NCBI GenBank assembly: GCA_013365325.1
Contig: JABVXV010000356.1
Location: forward strand, 1-61,397
Source: Dipetalonema caudispina
Lineage: Eukaryota; Nematoda; Chromadorea; Rhabditida; Onchocercidae
Reading direction: 5' to 3'
DNA: 61,397 nt
This document shows, piece by piece, positions 1 to 11,507 of the stretch. Every line of letters starts with the position of its first letter. The first letter of the stretch is position 1. A model generated the notes under the pieces. It worked only from the letters and a program-made list of their open reading frames with translations. It ran no database searches and was not told where the DNA came from. Made by a program: the position numbers and the translations under genes.

Positions 1-203
<203 letters not shown>

Positions 204-295
204 TGAGTGTAAATTTGTAGAAATTTATTTATTTTAAATTTTGTAAGGATTCATTAATATCGCTCAGATTATTATCATTCCAAATATGAGAGGAA

Positions 296-331
296 GAGAG
301 AGAGAGAGAGAGGGAGGGAGAGAGATGTTGT
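296..331. repeat. (GA)n purine tract
   Basis: Alternating GA run with GGGAGG interruptions; purines on the plus strand. First of several such tracts in the left 4.5 kb. Confidence 0.9.
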
Positions 332-630
332 TAACATAATGAAGGCAATAATAATGATAATGATAATAATTGCATCTATAAAAAGTTTTTTGGTAAAATC
401 GGTATAGAAGTAAGTAAGTATTAGTAGAGACACTTATATTAAAGTGTAAATTGCCATTACTGATGTCAAGAAGACGGAATTGTATTGCTAAGAGGAGAGG
501 GGAAAAAAAAACTAGTTGACAATGAATATGTACAGATGATGATAATGTCGCCTGCATTTTTGACAGTGAAAAAATTCCGCTCAGCAACAAGCAATTTTAC
601 AAAACTAACAGCTATAGCAATAAAATAGGA

Positions 631-720
631 CGATTAATAATCGAAACCGGAATGATCCATGAGGTAATAATGGAAACCGGAATGTACCATGATCTAACAA
701 CCGAAAACACAATGATCATG
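631..720. repeat. Three-copy 30-bp tandem minisatellite
   Basis: Three consecutive imperfect 30-base units, 631-660, 661-690 and 691-720. The first two share the core AAACCGGAATG and end in CCAT; the third is more diverged (AAAACACAATG) and ends in TCATG. The period is exactly 30 bases with no gap between units. Confidence 0.85.
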
Positions 721-1343
721 GGCCTATCGGATCGAATAAGATTTTGTATATAAATATATGGATATAAAACTATTTTAAATTAAAAATTTGAATTTATTTT
801 CAAAATTTTTGACTTTTAATTTATTATAGCCATATAATTTATTGCATTTGATTGATGAAAATGGCATATTAGTTTAAATATGGCGATAATCATGATTAAT
901 CCAATATAATTTGTTCGTCAAAAATTTTTTCCTTTTTATCGTAAAGATTTTATAAATGAAATATGTTATATGCTTTGTTTTTTTTTATTTTAAATTGATT
1001 TTAATTTTTTAAATTCTTGAAAATTTACGCAAAAATTATTGAGGATGAATAAATGCAAAAATAAAGTAAAGAAAGATGAGATAAAAATACAACGATAGGA
1101 TGGAGGGAGAGGGAAAAAAAAAAAGGAAAAGAACCGGATCTAATGTATTACTTTAACAGGTAGATGAAATTGTTAAAACGAAAAATGAAATGGTTATGAA
1201 AGAGAGCAGGTATATTCAACAAAGGGAGAATTTTTTGAATGTCAATTATTAAACAAACAAATGAAAGGTAAATAAGATGCTATAAGATGTAAATAATAAT
1301 AGGAAGGAAGGATAGAATAAAAAAGAAACTAACTAAATTGTAT

Positions 1344-1365
1344 GAAAAAAAAAAATTTTTTTTTT
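1344..1365. repeat. A-run followed by T-run (self-complementary)
   Basis: About 11 A residues directly followed by about 10 T residues, so the strand can fold on itself. Likely chance in AT-rich DNA. Confidence 0.7.
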
Positions 1366-2239
1366 GATATAATTATTTATTTCATTTTATTATGAAAAAT
1401 TGCTGCTGTATGAAATGATTTAGTATAGTGAAATATTTACATAAATGAAATATAATCTAAAAAATTTAGCCTATTCGAAAGTTTCTAACTTTCCTAATTA
1501 AACTATAATTATTTTACATTTGCTACCGTATTTCGTCGAAAAAAAAAAGAGTATACAAAGATATATGACAAAGTTTTAAATGAATTTTTATTTTAAACAA
1601 AAAAAAAAAAAAAAAAAATGCATTGGAGTTCATTTTCGGTATATAACATATCATAGCTACTTGAAAAAATCAGCAATATTAATAATATTATTTAATTATA
1701 TGTTATTATTACTTTATAATTTAATATGTCCATTGCATATTGCATTGTGCGCATTAAAGACATTCATCTGATTAGTAATTATAACTGATGCTTATATTTT
1801 TAGGAATAAAATTTATATTTTAGGCATTTTGAGTATATTATTTTGGAGGAAATATAATTTATCTGTTAATAGGATAAAGTATTTTTAAAAAAAAAAAAAA
1901 GAAGTTTTTATTTTTTGCAAATTCTCAGCAAAATAAATGAATATCAAAGATTGGGAATGATACTGTAATAAAAATTGATGATATATCCGTTCGATATGTA
2001 TGTATTGCATATCTTTGTGTGTTTCCGAGTGCTTCATAAAGAAACATTTGAATAAATAATCCTCACCAGAACTAAATGCCAAAAGTAAAATAAATAAGTA
2101 AAATGGAAATATGTGGGATTAAGCAACATATGTATCGTGAAAAAAGAAATCTAAATCAGGAAAATGTTTCGATCTCATACTAATGTGCCACTAATTTTGA
2201 TAAATTCTTAAATAATTAAAAAAAAAAGGAAAAAAAAAC

Positions 2240-2300
2240 AATAATAATAATAATAATAATAATAGTAATAATAGTAATAATAATAATGATAATGATAATT
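2240..2300. repeat. (AAT)n microsatellite with GTA/GAT variants
   Basis: AAT trinucleotide repeat interrupted by AGT and GAT units. Confidence 0.9.
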
Positions 2301-2937
2301 AGTAATAGTTGATAATTACCGTCTTTTTAGTGCATAAATATAAAAATACAAATATAATATAAAAACGAAAATAAGAAGGAATACACAGATATATACAATA
2401 ACCTAATTTTTTTGCTCCCCGAAATTTTCACCTAATCTTGCATTGTATTAGACGAAAAAATAAATTTCCTTCCAAATTAAAAAGTAATTATTTTTTTAAC
2501 TGGAAAAATTGTACTATAAATTGATTCAGATATACATAAATAAATATGATATTAATTGATGAGATTATCAAGAATTTATTGACCAAGAAGATAACATTAT
2601 CATCTAATGAAAGTATCATTATTCGTCGTCTTGAGGGTGTTGATAATTGTAAGGCATTGTAGGCTTGGTAGTAATACTTGTTATCAAGGGATAGTCTTTG
2701 TAATTAAAAACTAAAGTTTTATTTTAATGAATAAGAACGATACTTTATTAGCATGATAAAATCAACTGGTACATACAATGAAGAAAAAGTATTGACGCAT
2801 AAATGATAAAATATTAAAATTTGTAGCAAAGTATAAAATGATAAAATTTTTTTTTTTTCTTTAACTGATCAAAATAAAATATAATACAATTTTATTCGAA
2901 AATATTAAATTACTTATTTTCAGAAAGAACAATCATT

Positions 2938-3057
2938 GAAAAGATGGAAACAAAAACCCAAAATATAAAATAATTAATGGGAAAGGCAAGAGAGAGAGAG
3001 AGAGAGAGAGAGAGATGAAGAAATGATTTATCCTTAAATGATTTTAAAAAGAGAAAA
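2938..3057 (+). repeat. Copy 1 of a diverged dispersed repeat (with internal GA tract)
   Basis: Begins with ATGGAAACAAAAAC and continues through AAAATATAAAATAATTAATG and GAAAGGC into a (GA)n run at about 2988-3015, then a TGATTTTA block with AAAAAGAGAAAAC. A second copy with the same order of blocks lies at 4405-4557. No protein or terminal inverted repeat was seen, so the class is unknown. Confidence 0.6.
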
Positions 3058-3520
3058 CAAAGTAAAACGAAAAAAAGAAAAAGCAAAAATATCAAAAAGT
3101 AAGCAAAAATAATGTTGAAAAAAAAAAAAAGAGAAAAATAAGCAAAATTATTACCATACAATAAATAAATAAGTAAATGTTTTATTTTTAAAATTTAAAT
3201 TTTGTACAAATAATTATTAACAAATTTCTTCATTTTTCTTCTTTCTTCCTCATTCCCGCTTCCTCTCAGAATATATTAGCCTATAAATTAGAAATGCTAT
3301 TAGGAAAAGATGTCGGTAAAAGAGAAATGGTTGAAAAATTGGGAGGAAAAAGGAAATGATTAAATTTAAAAAATGATGAAATGTAACATTTGACATCAAA
3401 GTACAACAGTAATAGCAACCCATCACCATCAGCAATAGCAGCAATGGAAATGAAGTAGTCGAGCAGTAACATTAATAACATCAGAAAAAAAAAAAAATTA
3501 TTCCTGATTTGTGATGAAAA

Positions 3521-3573
3521 AAAGGAAAGAGGAGGAAGAAGAGGAGGAGGAGGAAGAGGAAGAAGAGGAGGAA
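3521..3573. repeat. GGA/GAA purine-only tract
   Basis: About 50 bases of purine on the plus strand made of GAG, GGA and GAA units, with no pyrimidine interruption through most of its length. Confidence 0.9.
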
Positions 3574-3624
3574 TTTATTTACCTTTATTTACCTGTGCAC
3601 AAAATTGGATGATCAGAAAAATGA

Positions 3625-3672
3625 AAAGAGAGAGAGAGAGAGAGAAAGAGGGGGAGAGAAAAAAAAAAGAAG
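3625..3672. repeat. (GA)n then poly-A purine tract
   Basis: GA dinucleotide run followed by AAAGAGGGGGAG and an A run; purines on the plus strand. Confidence 0.85.
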
Positions 3673-4002
3673 GATAGAACCTGTAAATTGATGATAGTAT
3701 TCATAACTGGAAAAATGATGACAAGAAATGCTTGAAAATATATCTTATAATACTGTTTCATTGGTTTTTCCCCCCTTCCCCTCTCTTTTTACCCTTACTA
3801 ATCAATTTTTTAATTTTATTTTGTATTTATTGTCATTGCAAAAAAATATCATCATCGCATTTGAATCATAAATTGAATGTATCAGATTGGAAATGCTTAT
3901 TGAATGGATACCATAAAAGATGAAATTTTCTGCTAAATTTCAAGAAGTATGTAGTAGTTGAAGATTTGAAATTCGTAAAAGAATACTATCGGAGAACAAT
4001 TA

Positions 4003-4200
4003 ATATTTAGCAGATAATGTTTGAATTAAATAATGATTAGTTAAGGTATTTTTTTTTTTCTTTGCAAATAAATTGTTCTTCGATAATATACGAAAGTTAA
4101 AAAATTAAAAAGAATATTGAACAATTTTAAAAATATTTGTTTTGAAATAGATATTTTGCAGGTAATATTTAAATAGTGATCAGTTAGAATTTTTTTGCAG
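4003..4200. repeat. Two diverged copies of an AT-rich tandem repeat
   Basis: Block 4003-4062 (ATTTAGCAGATAATGTTTG, then ATGATTAGTTA and a T run) recurs in diverged form at 4150-4200 (ATTTTGCAGGTAATATTT, then GTGATCAGTTAG and a T run). A third fragment, ATATTTAGCAG, follows near 4302. Non-coding. Confidence 0.5.
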
Positions 4201-4235
4201 TGAAATCATTGTAAGGTTCGTAATGCTAAAAATGG

Positions 4236-4257
4236 ATTATTGATTGATTGATTGATT
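4236..4257. repeat. (ATTG)n tetranucleotide repeat
   Basis: Short run of ATTGATTG units. Confidence 0.8.
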
Positions 4258-4404
4258 TTTTCAGATGTTTGAAGAATAAGCATTCCTAGAATTTTCATGC
4301 AATATTTAGCAGTATTGCATCGCATTAATATCATATTCAAAGCTTTTGCTTTTTTTCACAAAAAAAAAAAAAAAAAAAAAATTGAAAAAAAAAGGAATAT
4401 TGAG

Positions 4405-4557
4405 AAAAATCCAATGGAAACAAAAACTTAAAACATAAAATATTTAATGAGAAAGGCTGGGAGAGGGAAAGAGGGAGAGAGAAACAAGTTATTCTCTCGT
4501 ATTTAATTAAAACTCGAATTTAGATATCTAATTAATGATTTTAGAAGAGGAAAAAAC
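4405..4557 (+). repeat. Copy 2 of the dispersed repeat
   Basis: Shares with 2938-3057 the run ATGGAAACAAAAAC, an AAAATATTTAATGAGAAAGGC-like block, an internal purine tract (4450-4485) and a terminal TGATTTTAGAAGAGGAAAA block. It is diverged and slightly longer than copy 1. Confidence 0.6.
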
Positions 4558-4965
4558 CATATATCATTAATGGATTTCAATAATTGTTGGTCAAACTTTT
4601 GGATAATATCCACACTACGGATAAGAAGAGATAGTTTAAGACAAAAAAAAAAAAAAAATGTAAATAGTTGGATTGTTGTTGAGCTAAAAGATCTGATTAA
4701 CAGTTTGAAATTCTACCTGCTAAAATTTTTAGCCATTCGTAGATGAAACTTGTAATATTGTTCCCTCCAGTGATAAATATAATTCAGGATTAGGGCATTA
4801 AATAGTTGAACTGATTCAAATTGCAATTTCGAAATGAGAGGACACAGCAATGGTGATGGTGGTACAACTGATGACAACCACGACGAGATGGTTGTTGGTG
4901 TTGGAATCAGCGACGATACATCAGTCGAATCTGATTGCCCCAAATTCCAGAAAATACGGGTCGTT

Positions 4966-5085
4966 CTATACATACATACATACATACACACACATACAAT
5001 ATACATACAATACACATACATATACATACACACACATACACATACATACACATACACATACACATATATATACATATACATACAA
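4966..5085. repeat. (CATA)/(CACATA)n microsatellite
   Basis: Long CATACA-type repeat with CACACA interruptions. It produces long open frames on both strands (Tyr/Thr/His-rich or Met/Tyr/Val/Cys-rich), which are not credible proteins. Confidence 0.95.
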
Positions 5086-5367
5086 ACACTTAGAGATCAG
5101 TGTGTACCTCACATACATAAATATTTACGTCGGAGAACGATGGTGACTCGATCATAAACGATAAACGACGAAATGTCGTATTGTACATGGATTTGATGAA
5201 AGCATCTGTAATGTAATGAAACATTTTTTTTTTTAATTTTAAAATTAATCAGAAAACGATATCATACGTTGTAGGTGTGCAAATGTTATATATAATTTGG
5301 TAATACATTCAGTCAGCAATAACAGAAATTGGAATATTTTAAGTTTTTGGATTTTGGAATCAAAAAA

Positions 5368-5486
5368 ATTGGAATTTTATTTTCAGTTTTCGAATGAAGA
5401 AATCGAAGGAATTGAAATATCTCAAATTTTCGAATTTAAAAATTAGGAAAATTGAAATATTTTTTCAAGTTCACGAATGAAGAAAT
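5368..5486. repeat. Diverged tandem repeat, unit about 40 bases
   Basis: A block beginning ATTGGAATTTT and ending CGAATGAAGAAATC (5368-5404) recurs at 5451-5486 (ATTGAAATATTT to CGAATGAAGAAATC), with a partial copy at about 5411-5435 between them. Confidence 0.65.
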
Positions 5487-5803
5487 CTGCGAATCTGTAT
5501 TGAAGACTAATTGCTGTTATTTTATTAGAGAAAATGAATTTTTGAATATGTGAATAAATACAAATAAAAGAGTTGTTATAATTATTTAATTTATTAAATG
5601 AAATAAATAATTGACAGGTTAAAATCAGAATATTTTTTATTTTCTAAATAATAAATTACACAATTAATTTTATCGATTAGAAAAATTTAGAATATATTAA
5701 ATGTATTTAATAGCAACTTTTCTAACATCTCCCGTGAAATAATATTATAAAAGATGACACAATAGAGGATGATAATTAATTAATTAATTATCAGAAGAAT
5801 TCG

Positions 5804-6016
5804 TTAGTTCTCAGTATCGCTTGTAAATTCGATATCGTTTGTCAAAATAACTTTTAGCGATTTTAGATTTAACATTATTATAGTTTTAGAAAAATTCAAT
5901 AAAAATACCATAATTTCCAGGAAATTCAATGGAATTTTGATCAAATATGTCATAATTTTAGTAAAATTCGGTAAAATCTTCAATAAAAATGTTATAATTT
6001 CAGAAAAATTAAACAA
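5804..6016. repeat. Diverged tandem repeat, unit about 43 bases
   Basis: ATAATTT-AAAATTC-type units recur about every 42-45 bases (for example around 5910, 5952 and 5994). On the minus strand the units stay open and would encode repeated NF(S/T/L)(E/K)IM-like segments. No homology, signal or start context makes this a convincing gene. Confidence 0.45.
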
Positions 6017-8300
6017 ATATGTTAAGCTAATTATCCGAATTATTAATAATGATTAGCAACATCTGATCAAACATTGCAAATCAAATAATAAACAATGATG
6101 ATGGCAAATATGCAAATAAAATAAACAATCTTTCCTTCATATATTTTCTCAATTTTATAGCTTTTAGGATTATTTACCTGAAAACTTTTTAATTGTTTCC
6201 TCGAAAAAAAAAAAATGAAGAAAAAGAAAAAATTAGTTCTTGACTAAATTTTTATTTTAACAAAAATCTCAATAACAAGTTTACTGTGAGGAAAAAAAAT
6301 TAGTAAAAAAGAATAAAAAAAAAAAAAAAAAAATGGTAACACGGTGATTTTTTTAGGTGCCCCGGTCATGAATTTGTTGAAAAGATGCGCATTTTGTAGT
6401 GAAAAAGGTAATATGAGCGTAAATTTGTAAATATGTATTGGGAAGAAATAAATGGGAACGGGTCGTCCAGCTGGTACGACCCATATGTTCAACAAAATAA
6501 ATCAAAATAAATCAAAACTTCCTCCTTAGGGACCATGACCTATTTCATTTACAGCCTGATACATCTCTACTCTTTTTTTTTTTTTTATCAAATACACCTT
6601 TCAAAAAAAAAAAAAAAAAATGGGTTATTTGATTGCTTATTAAAATTAGAAGGCAAAAAAAAAAAAAGGAGAAAAGAAAATTTGTAAATGAAATGTATGA
6701 TGAAAATTTTACAACAAATTGATTAATTAACATTGGCTTTATATTTAATCAAAAATAGTTCAAAAGAATTTTCTAAAATGAAATATATAATATAATATAA
6801 TTCAGAGCAAAATTAAATTCCTTTCTTCCCATTTCTTCATTATTCATTTTTTTTTTCTCCTCATTTTAATTAAAACTAATATGAAAATAATGTCTGAACA
6901 TTGATAAAATGAATAACTTTTAATATGTAAACATTTAAACCATCATAATTAAGCATACTTAACAGTAAATTAATTAAAACCATTTTAGTACAGAATACAT
7001 CTTAAATATTAGCATTTTTTTTAAATGTATTTCTTATGCTTCCTTGTAAAGTTTCGTTCATAATGTATGACAAATTTTAAAAATTAATCATTATTTTACA
7101 TAATTTAAATACTATTTTTGTCTTCTAAAAGTTTTAGAAAATACAATCTTTGCACTTTTTGAAAATCATAGCAAAATAAAAGAGATTTTTTTTTAAATGG
7201 TACTTTATTATTTCAATGAATATTTAAAAAAGAAAAAAAAAACATGGCTATTTAATACTGTATTCGGTAAGAATTCGTTTGAAAATGCAATTTGAATAAA
7301 ATCAAACATGCTAATACTTAATTTCCTGTTAATTACAACAATTTTATGAGGAAATTATTTGTTTTTGTAATCAAACCAAATACAATGCAAACTGTTATCA
7401 AAGCAAATCAAATCAATTTATTCGTTTCTCGATTATAAACAAAATTTTCATAGGACATATTTTTCAAGCAAAATATATTAGCTATATTTTAATCTTTCAA
7501 TAAATAATATATTATGTCATCAAATATGCTTAGAAGAATTTAGAAAAAAATTTCTTCAATTCTATAAGCATGTAAATTTAATTAAAATTTTCTCATTTTC
7601 TTTTGACTTACAAATTTCCTAAATAAAAATTTGACCTTTTAAATCAGATTTTATTGAATGGTAAAAAATTATAACTAATTGTGTTTGTTATTAAGGCAAA
7701 TGTTTGTCGTTAATTTTGACGTGTGGTACTTAATAATACTTGTTGATCAAAATTGTTTCGCTCTAACACTTGCAGTTTCCAATCCTTTTATATTGCTAAT
7801 GATGATTCTGAAAATGGAAATAGATTAATTGATTCATTTATGTATTATTGTACATTTTCAAAGAATTAGAATTACGGCTAATCAGGTAGATATTTTGATT
7901 TTTATTTATATAATAATTGATAACTGAAATTTATCAGTTAGTCATATCCATTACATTTTATAATATTATATCATAGTAAGATCAATTGAAATTGCTTAAT
8001 TGTTTAATGTAAAATGCTTTACTTTATTAGAAAAACCAAAGAGATATTTGAGTTTTTTTTTTTTTGCAAAAATATGCATCGGATGCTTTGAATTAATCTT
8101 TATGAAATGAACATTTATTTAAACTAATTTTAATAAAGATCATCTTATTTACTCTATCAATTAGTTAGATTATGAATAGATCGATTTGCTCTGAAGATAT
8201 CCAATTTATAAGTGGAATTTTTGGCTTATTTTAAAATCAAATTTACATGTTTCTATCATAAGTATAGTAAATATAAATTTCAATTAAAATTAAGGTGAAA

Positions 8301-11300
8301 TCAAAAGGAATGAAAAACTTTTACCTTTTTAAATTTGGATAATCGAAGATACATACAAAGGGTAGCAATGAATAATGCGGTCGAAATAGCACCCAAACTT
8401 GAAGCTACAACAAATAATCCTTCCCTGCTAATAACACAATTATCTGTTATGAGCACTGAAATAATTGTTGATGCTTATTGTATTAGCTATTGTTATTACT
8501 TTAGCAGGAAAGTTAGTGGTCGTGGTCATCATCAATCATTATCAAACTATATCATGAGTTATCACAGTAATTTATGATAGCTAATATTGAGACACATACC
8601 ATTAACAGTGTTACCAATTGACTATAATTAATAATTCTTATTAGCAGTTATCAATAATCGCTATTATTAGCAATTATTAGCAACATTATAGCAGTTATCA
8701 CCAATTGATTGTATTATCAACATTATTATTAACAGTTATTATTAGCAAACTCCTGACAATCTAATTCTTTTGATAGATTGAATTGAACGGTTGATCAACT
8801 TTACTAGTTTTACTATGGAGAAATTAACCTGAACTTAATTAAACTACAACTTTACCTTTTTCCCTCTTCAGTTGGCTAGCCATTGGTGGTTCTTCATCTA
8901 AATCATAGATAATCAATTGGCCAGCAATCATTGTTGCTATATTTTCATCATTATGCATTGATGGCGATACTGTAGCAACATTTTGGGTCATCAAATTATT
9001 CTTATTTTCCATACCAATAGTAGAAGTTTCTACTAATGGCTTATCAGCTAATCGAACTGAATCCCATGATACCTACGAAAAAAACATTTGAAAATTATTT
9101 TTTACAATATTTTTTCTTTGTTTGAAAATTTAAAATATGATAAAATTTATTATAGTTAAAAATTTTGTGATGAAAAAAAGTGCAAAGGAATTGTTTTATT
9201 AGTACAAAAATTTGTTTGATTATTATTTTTAAATGATAGCAAATAAAGAAAATGATAATACCTTGATTGTTTTAATTTTATCACCCCGTTTATAATTTCC
9301 TTTCATAATTGATGATTTCGCTGTTGTCGCTTGAATTATTTCATTTTCTTTCATCTATAAATTACAAATGTTGTTTCACTGATTACGTGACGTAATATGA
9401 CGTAAACGAAACGTTTCATTTAGCACATACAAATAGATTTTTTATTTCATGATAGATTGAAAGTTTTGTTCATGCATTAAAAATAACACTTAAAATTTGT
9501 GTCCATTTCCTCTCTCAATTTGATAAATTTTATTCAAACTTAAAATCTGTTCAAAAATTTAACAAAAAATAAAACTCAAAATTTATGCCTTTTTCCTATT
9601 TTTAATTTAATAAATTTAATTTGAATTTGAAATCTGCTCAAAAATTTGAAATTCATGTTTTTTTCTCTTTCAACTTGATAAGGAAATTTTCAAATTTTGC
9701 TTAATTTTCATGGCATTCATTTAATGATCTAATTTTTGTGACATTTATTGTTTCATCAATAACCTGATTCATTAAATAATCAAAATTTCGCATAAGAGCT
9801 CGACGATTTTCTACCGAATCATGAAACATTTTCTGTAATGAATCAGCATTAACTTCATCCGGTAAACTGGCCAATAAATCATTCAAATTAGGCGCAATTG
9901 TTATATCATCATATTCCGCTTCTTTATATTCTTCTGAAATAAGTAGTAATGTTAGTAGAAATTATTCGAATTTTTTTTTTTTTTTTTAAATTTAATTCCG
10001 ATTACTTTTATCTAATCAAATATTGGCATACTTCGATTAATTTGATATTGCAAATGAGTAATAGCACCAACAAAATTTATTGTAAACAAATTTCTAAAAA
10101 AATTTCCATTTGTAAATTTTTGAATATCATTGTTAAAAATTTCTTTTAATAAATATTTGCTTCCAGTTTCTTTTTTCATTATTTATTTATTTATTTATTT
10201 TTTGAAATTATAAACATTACTTCCGCTAACCAGTTTCCCGATTTCTTTATCATTATGCTTATCGTTAACATTATATTCATCAGTTGTTTCAAGTATTGTT
10301 GTTACCAATGCCTGAAAAAAAAAAGGTAGCAATTAATATTTTTGAAAAAAAAAAGTATTAAAAAATATTCAAAAAAAAAAAAAAAATCACGATGTAACAA
10401 TTTGTAAATGTTACAAATGAAGCAAATTTGTTACGAATGGTTTCTCTTATTTTAATTTTTTTATTTATATATATATTTTTTTTTTCTAAAAAAAAAAGAA
10501 GAAAAAAAAAGTGAAAAATACAACTTTCGTAGTTGTTGCTATTGGCTGTTTTGCCATTATTCGTCGATGTTCACCCCTTGGATCATTTTGCGCCAAAGTG
10601 GTAAATTCTAATTCATCATAAATTCCATCACTTTCTTCGTCATCTATCGTACTACTTGAACCAAATACAGACAAAGGTCTTAAAAAAAAAAACAGATTTC
10701 GGAATTTTTTAATCTTATTAAATTCTAAAAATTTCGATTAAATGCTTACTTTTATTTTCGAACTACTTTATTTATAAACACAGAAAAAAATTTTGATATT
10801 AAAAGAAGTTAAATATCAAAGAAAAGTTTTTTTTTTCAATCAAAAATTCAAATCTTTCAAAAATTTTACAAATTGAACCTTGCATGTTCTTCTAAATATT
10901 CATCCACTGTTTCTTCAACAATTCCTATTCCATTTTCCGAATTTTCTATTTTCGATCTTTGCCCTTTTTTTACTGATTTGATAGACGATGATGCTAATGA
11001 AAATGGTTTTATCCTTCCGGAAACTTTTTTCTCTTCCTCTTCTTTGATACTGTATGCGATATTTTCAGTTTGTGATGCACAAGATGGTGGCTAAATTATT
11101 TATTCCAATAAAAGAATAGAATTATTTCTTCATCATATTTTCTATTTTCCTTAGTTATCCATTTATCTGTTCACATCTTTCATCTTTTTTTCTAATATTC
11201 ACAAAAAAAAAAAGTATTTTAAGCAGTAGTAAAATTCTAATAAAAATTCTTAAAATTAATAAAAAATCAAATTTTTATTTTCAAACAATTCACCGTAATT

Positions 11301-11469
11301 CCTTGACACATTCCTTCCTTTTTCATACACATTTGAATTTGACAAAAGAACCAAACACCTGGTCGATCAGCAAATTTAAATACCATACTTTCACCAAAAG
11401 CTCGTTGCAAATCGGCTGAATATCGAATACCCGTAATGAGAATTGGATCAACCGAACATCTGTATTATC

Positions 11470-11507
<38 letters not shown>

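Larger units (their letters stand above)
204..8300. other. Gene-free, repeat-rich left flank
   Basis: I see no exon series on either strand here. The stretch holds microsatellites, GA-rich purine tracts (all purine on the plus strand), homopolymer A/T runs and several diverged tandem repeats listed separately. The longer open frames are products of repeats such as (CATA)n or of low-complexity AT sequence. The part below 8301 includes the downstream flank of the ZP-domain gene; an AATAAA on the minus strand at 8114-8119 is a candidate poly(A) signal about 180 bases after its stop. Confidence 0.7.

Noticed and set aside
4713..5157. Long overlapping open frames on both strands
   Set aside because: They run through the (CATA)n array; the Tyr/Thr/His or Met/Tyr/Val runs are repeat translations. 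The 4834-4960 part is somewhat GC-richer but has no splice partners or recognisable motif.
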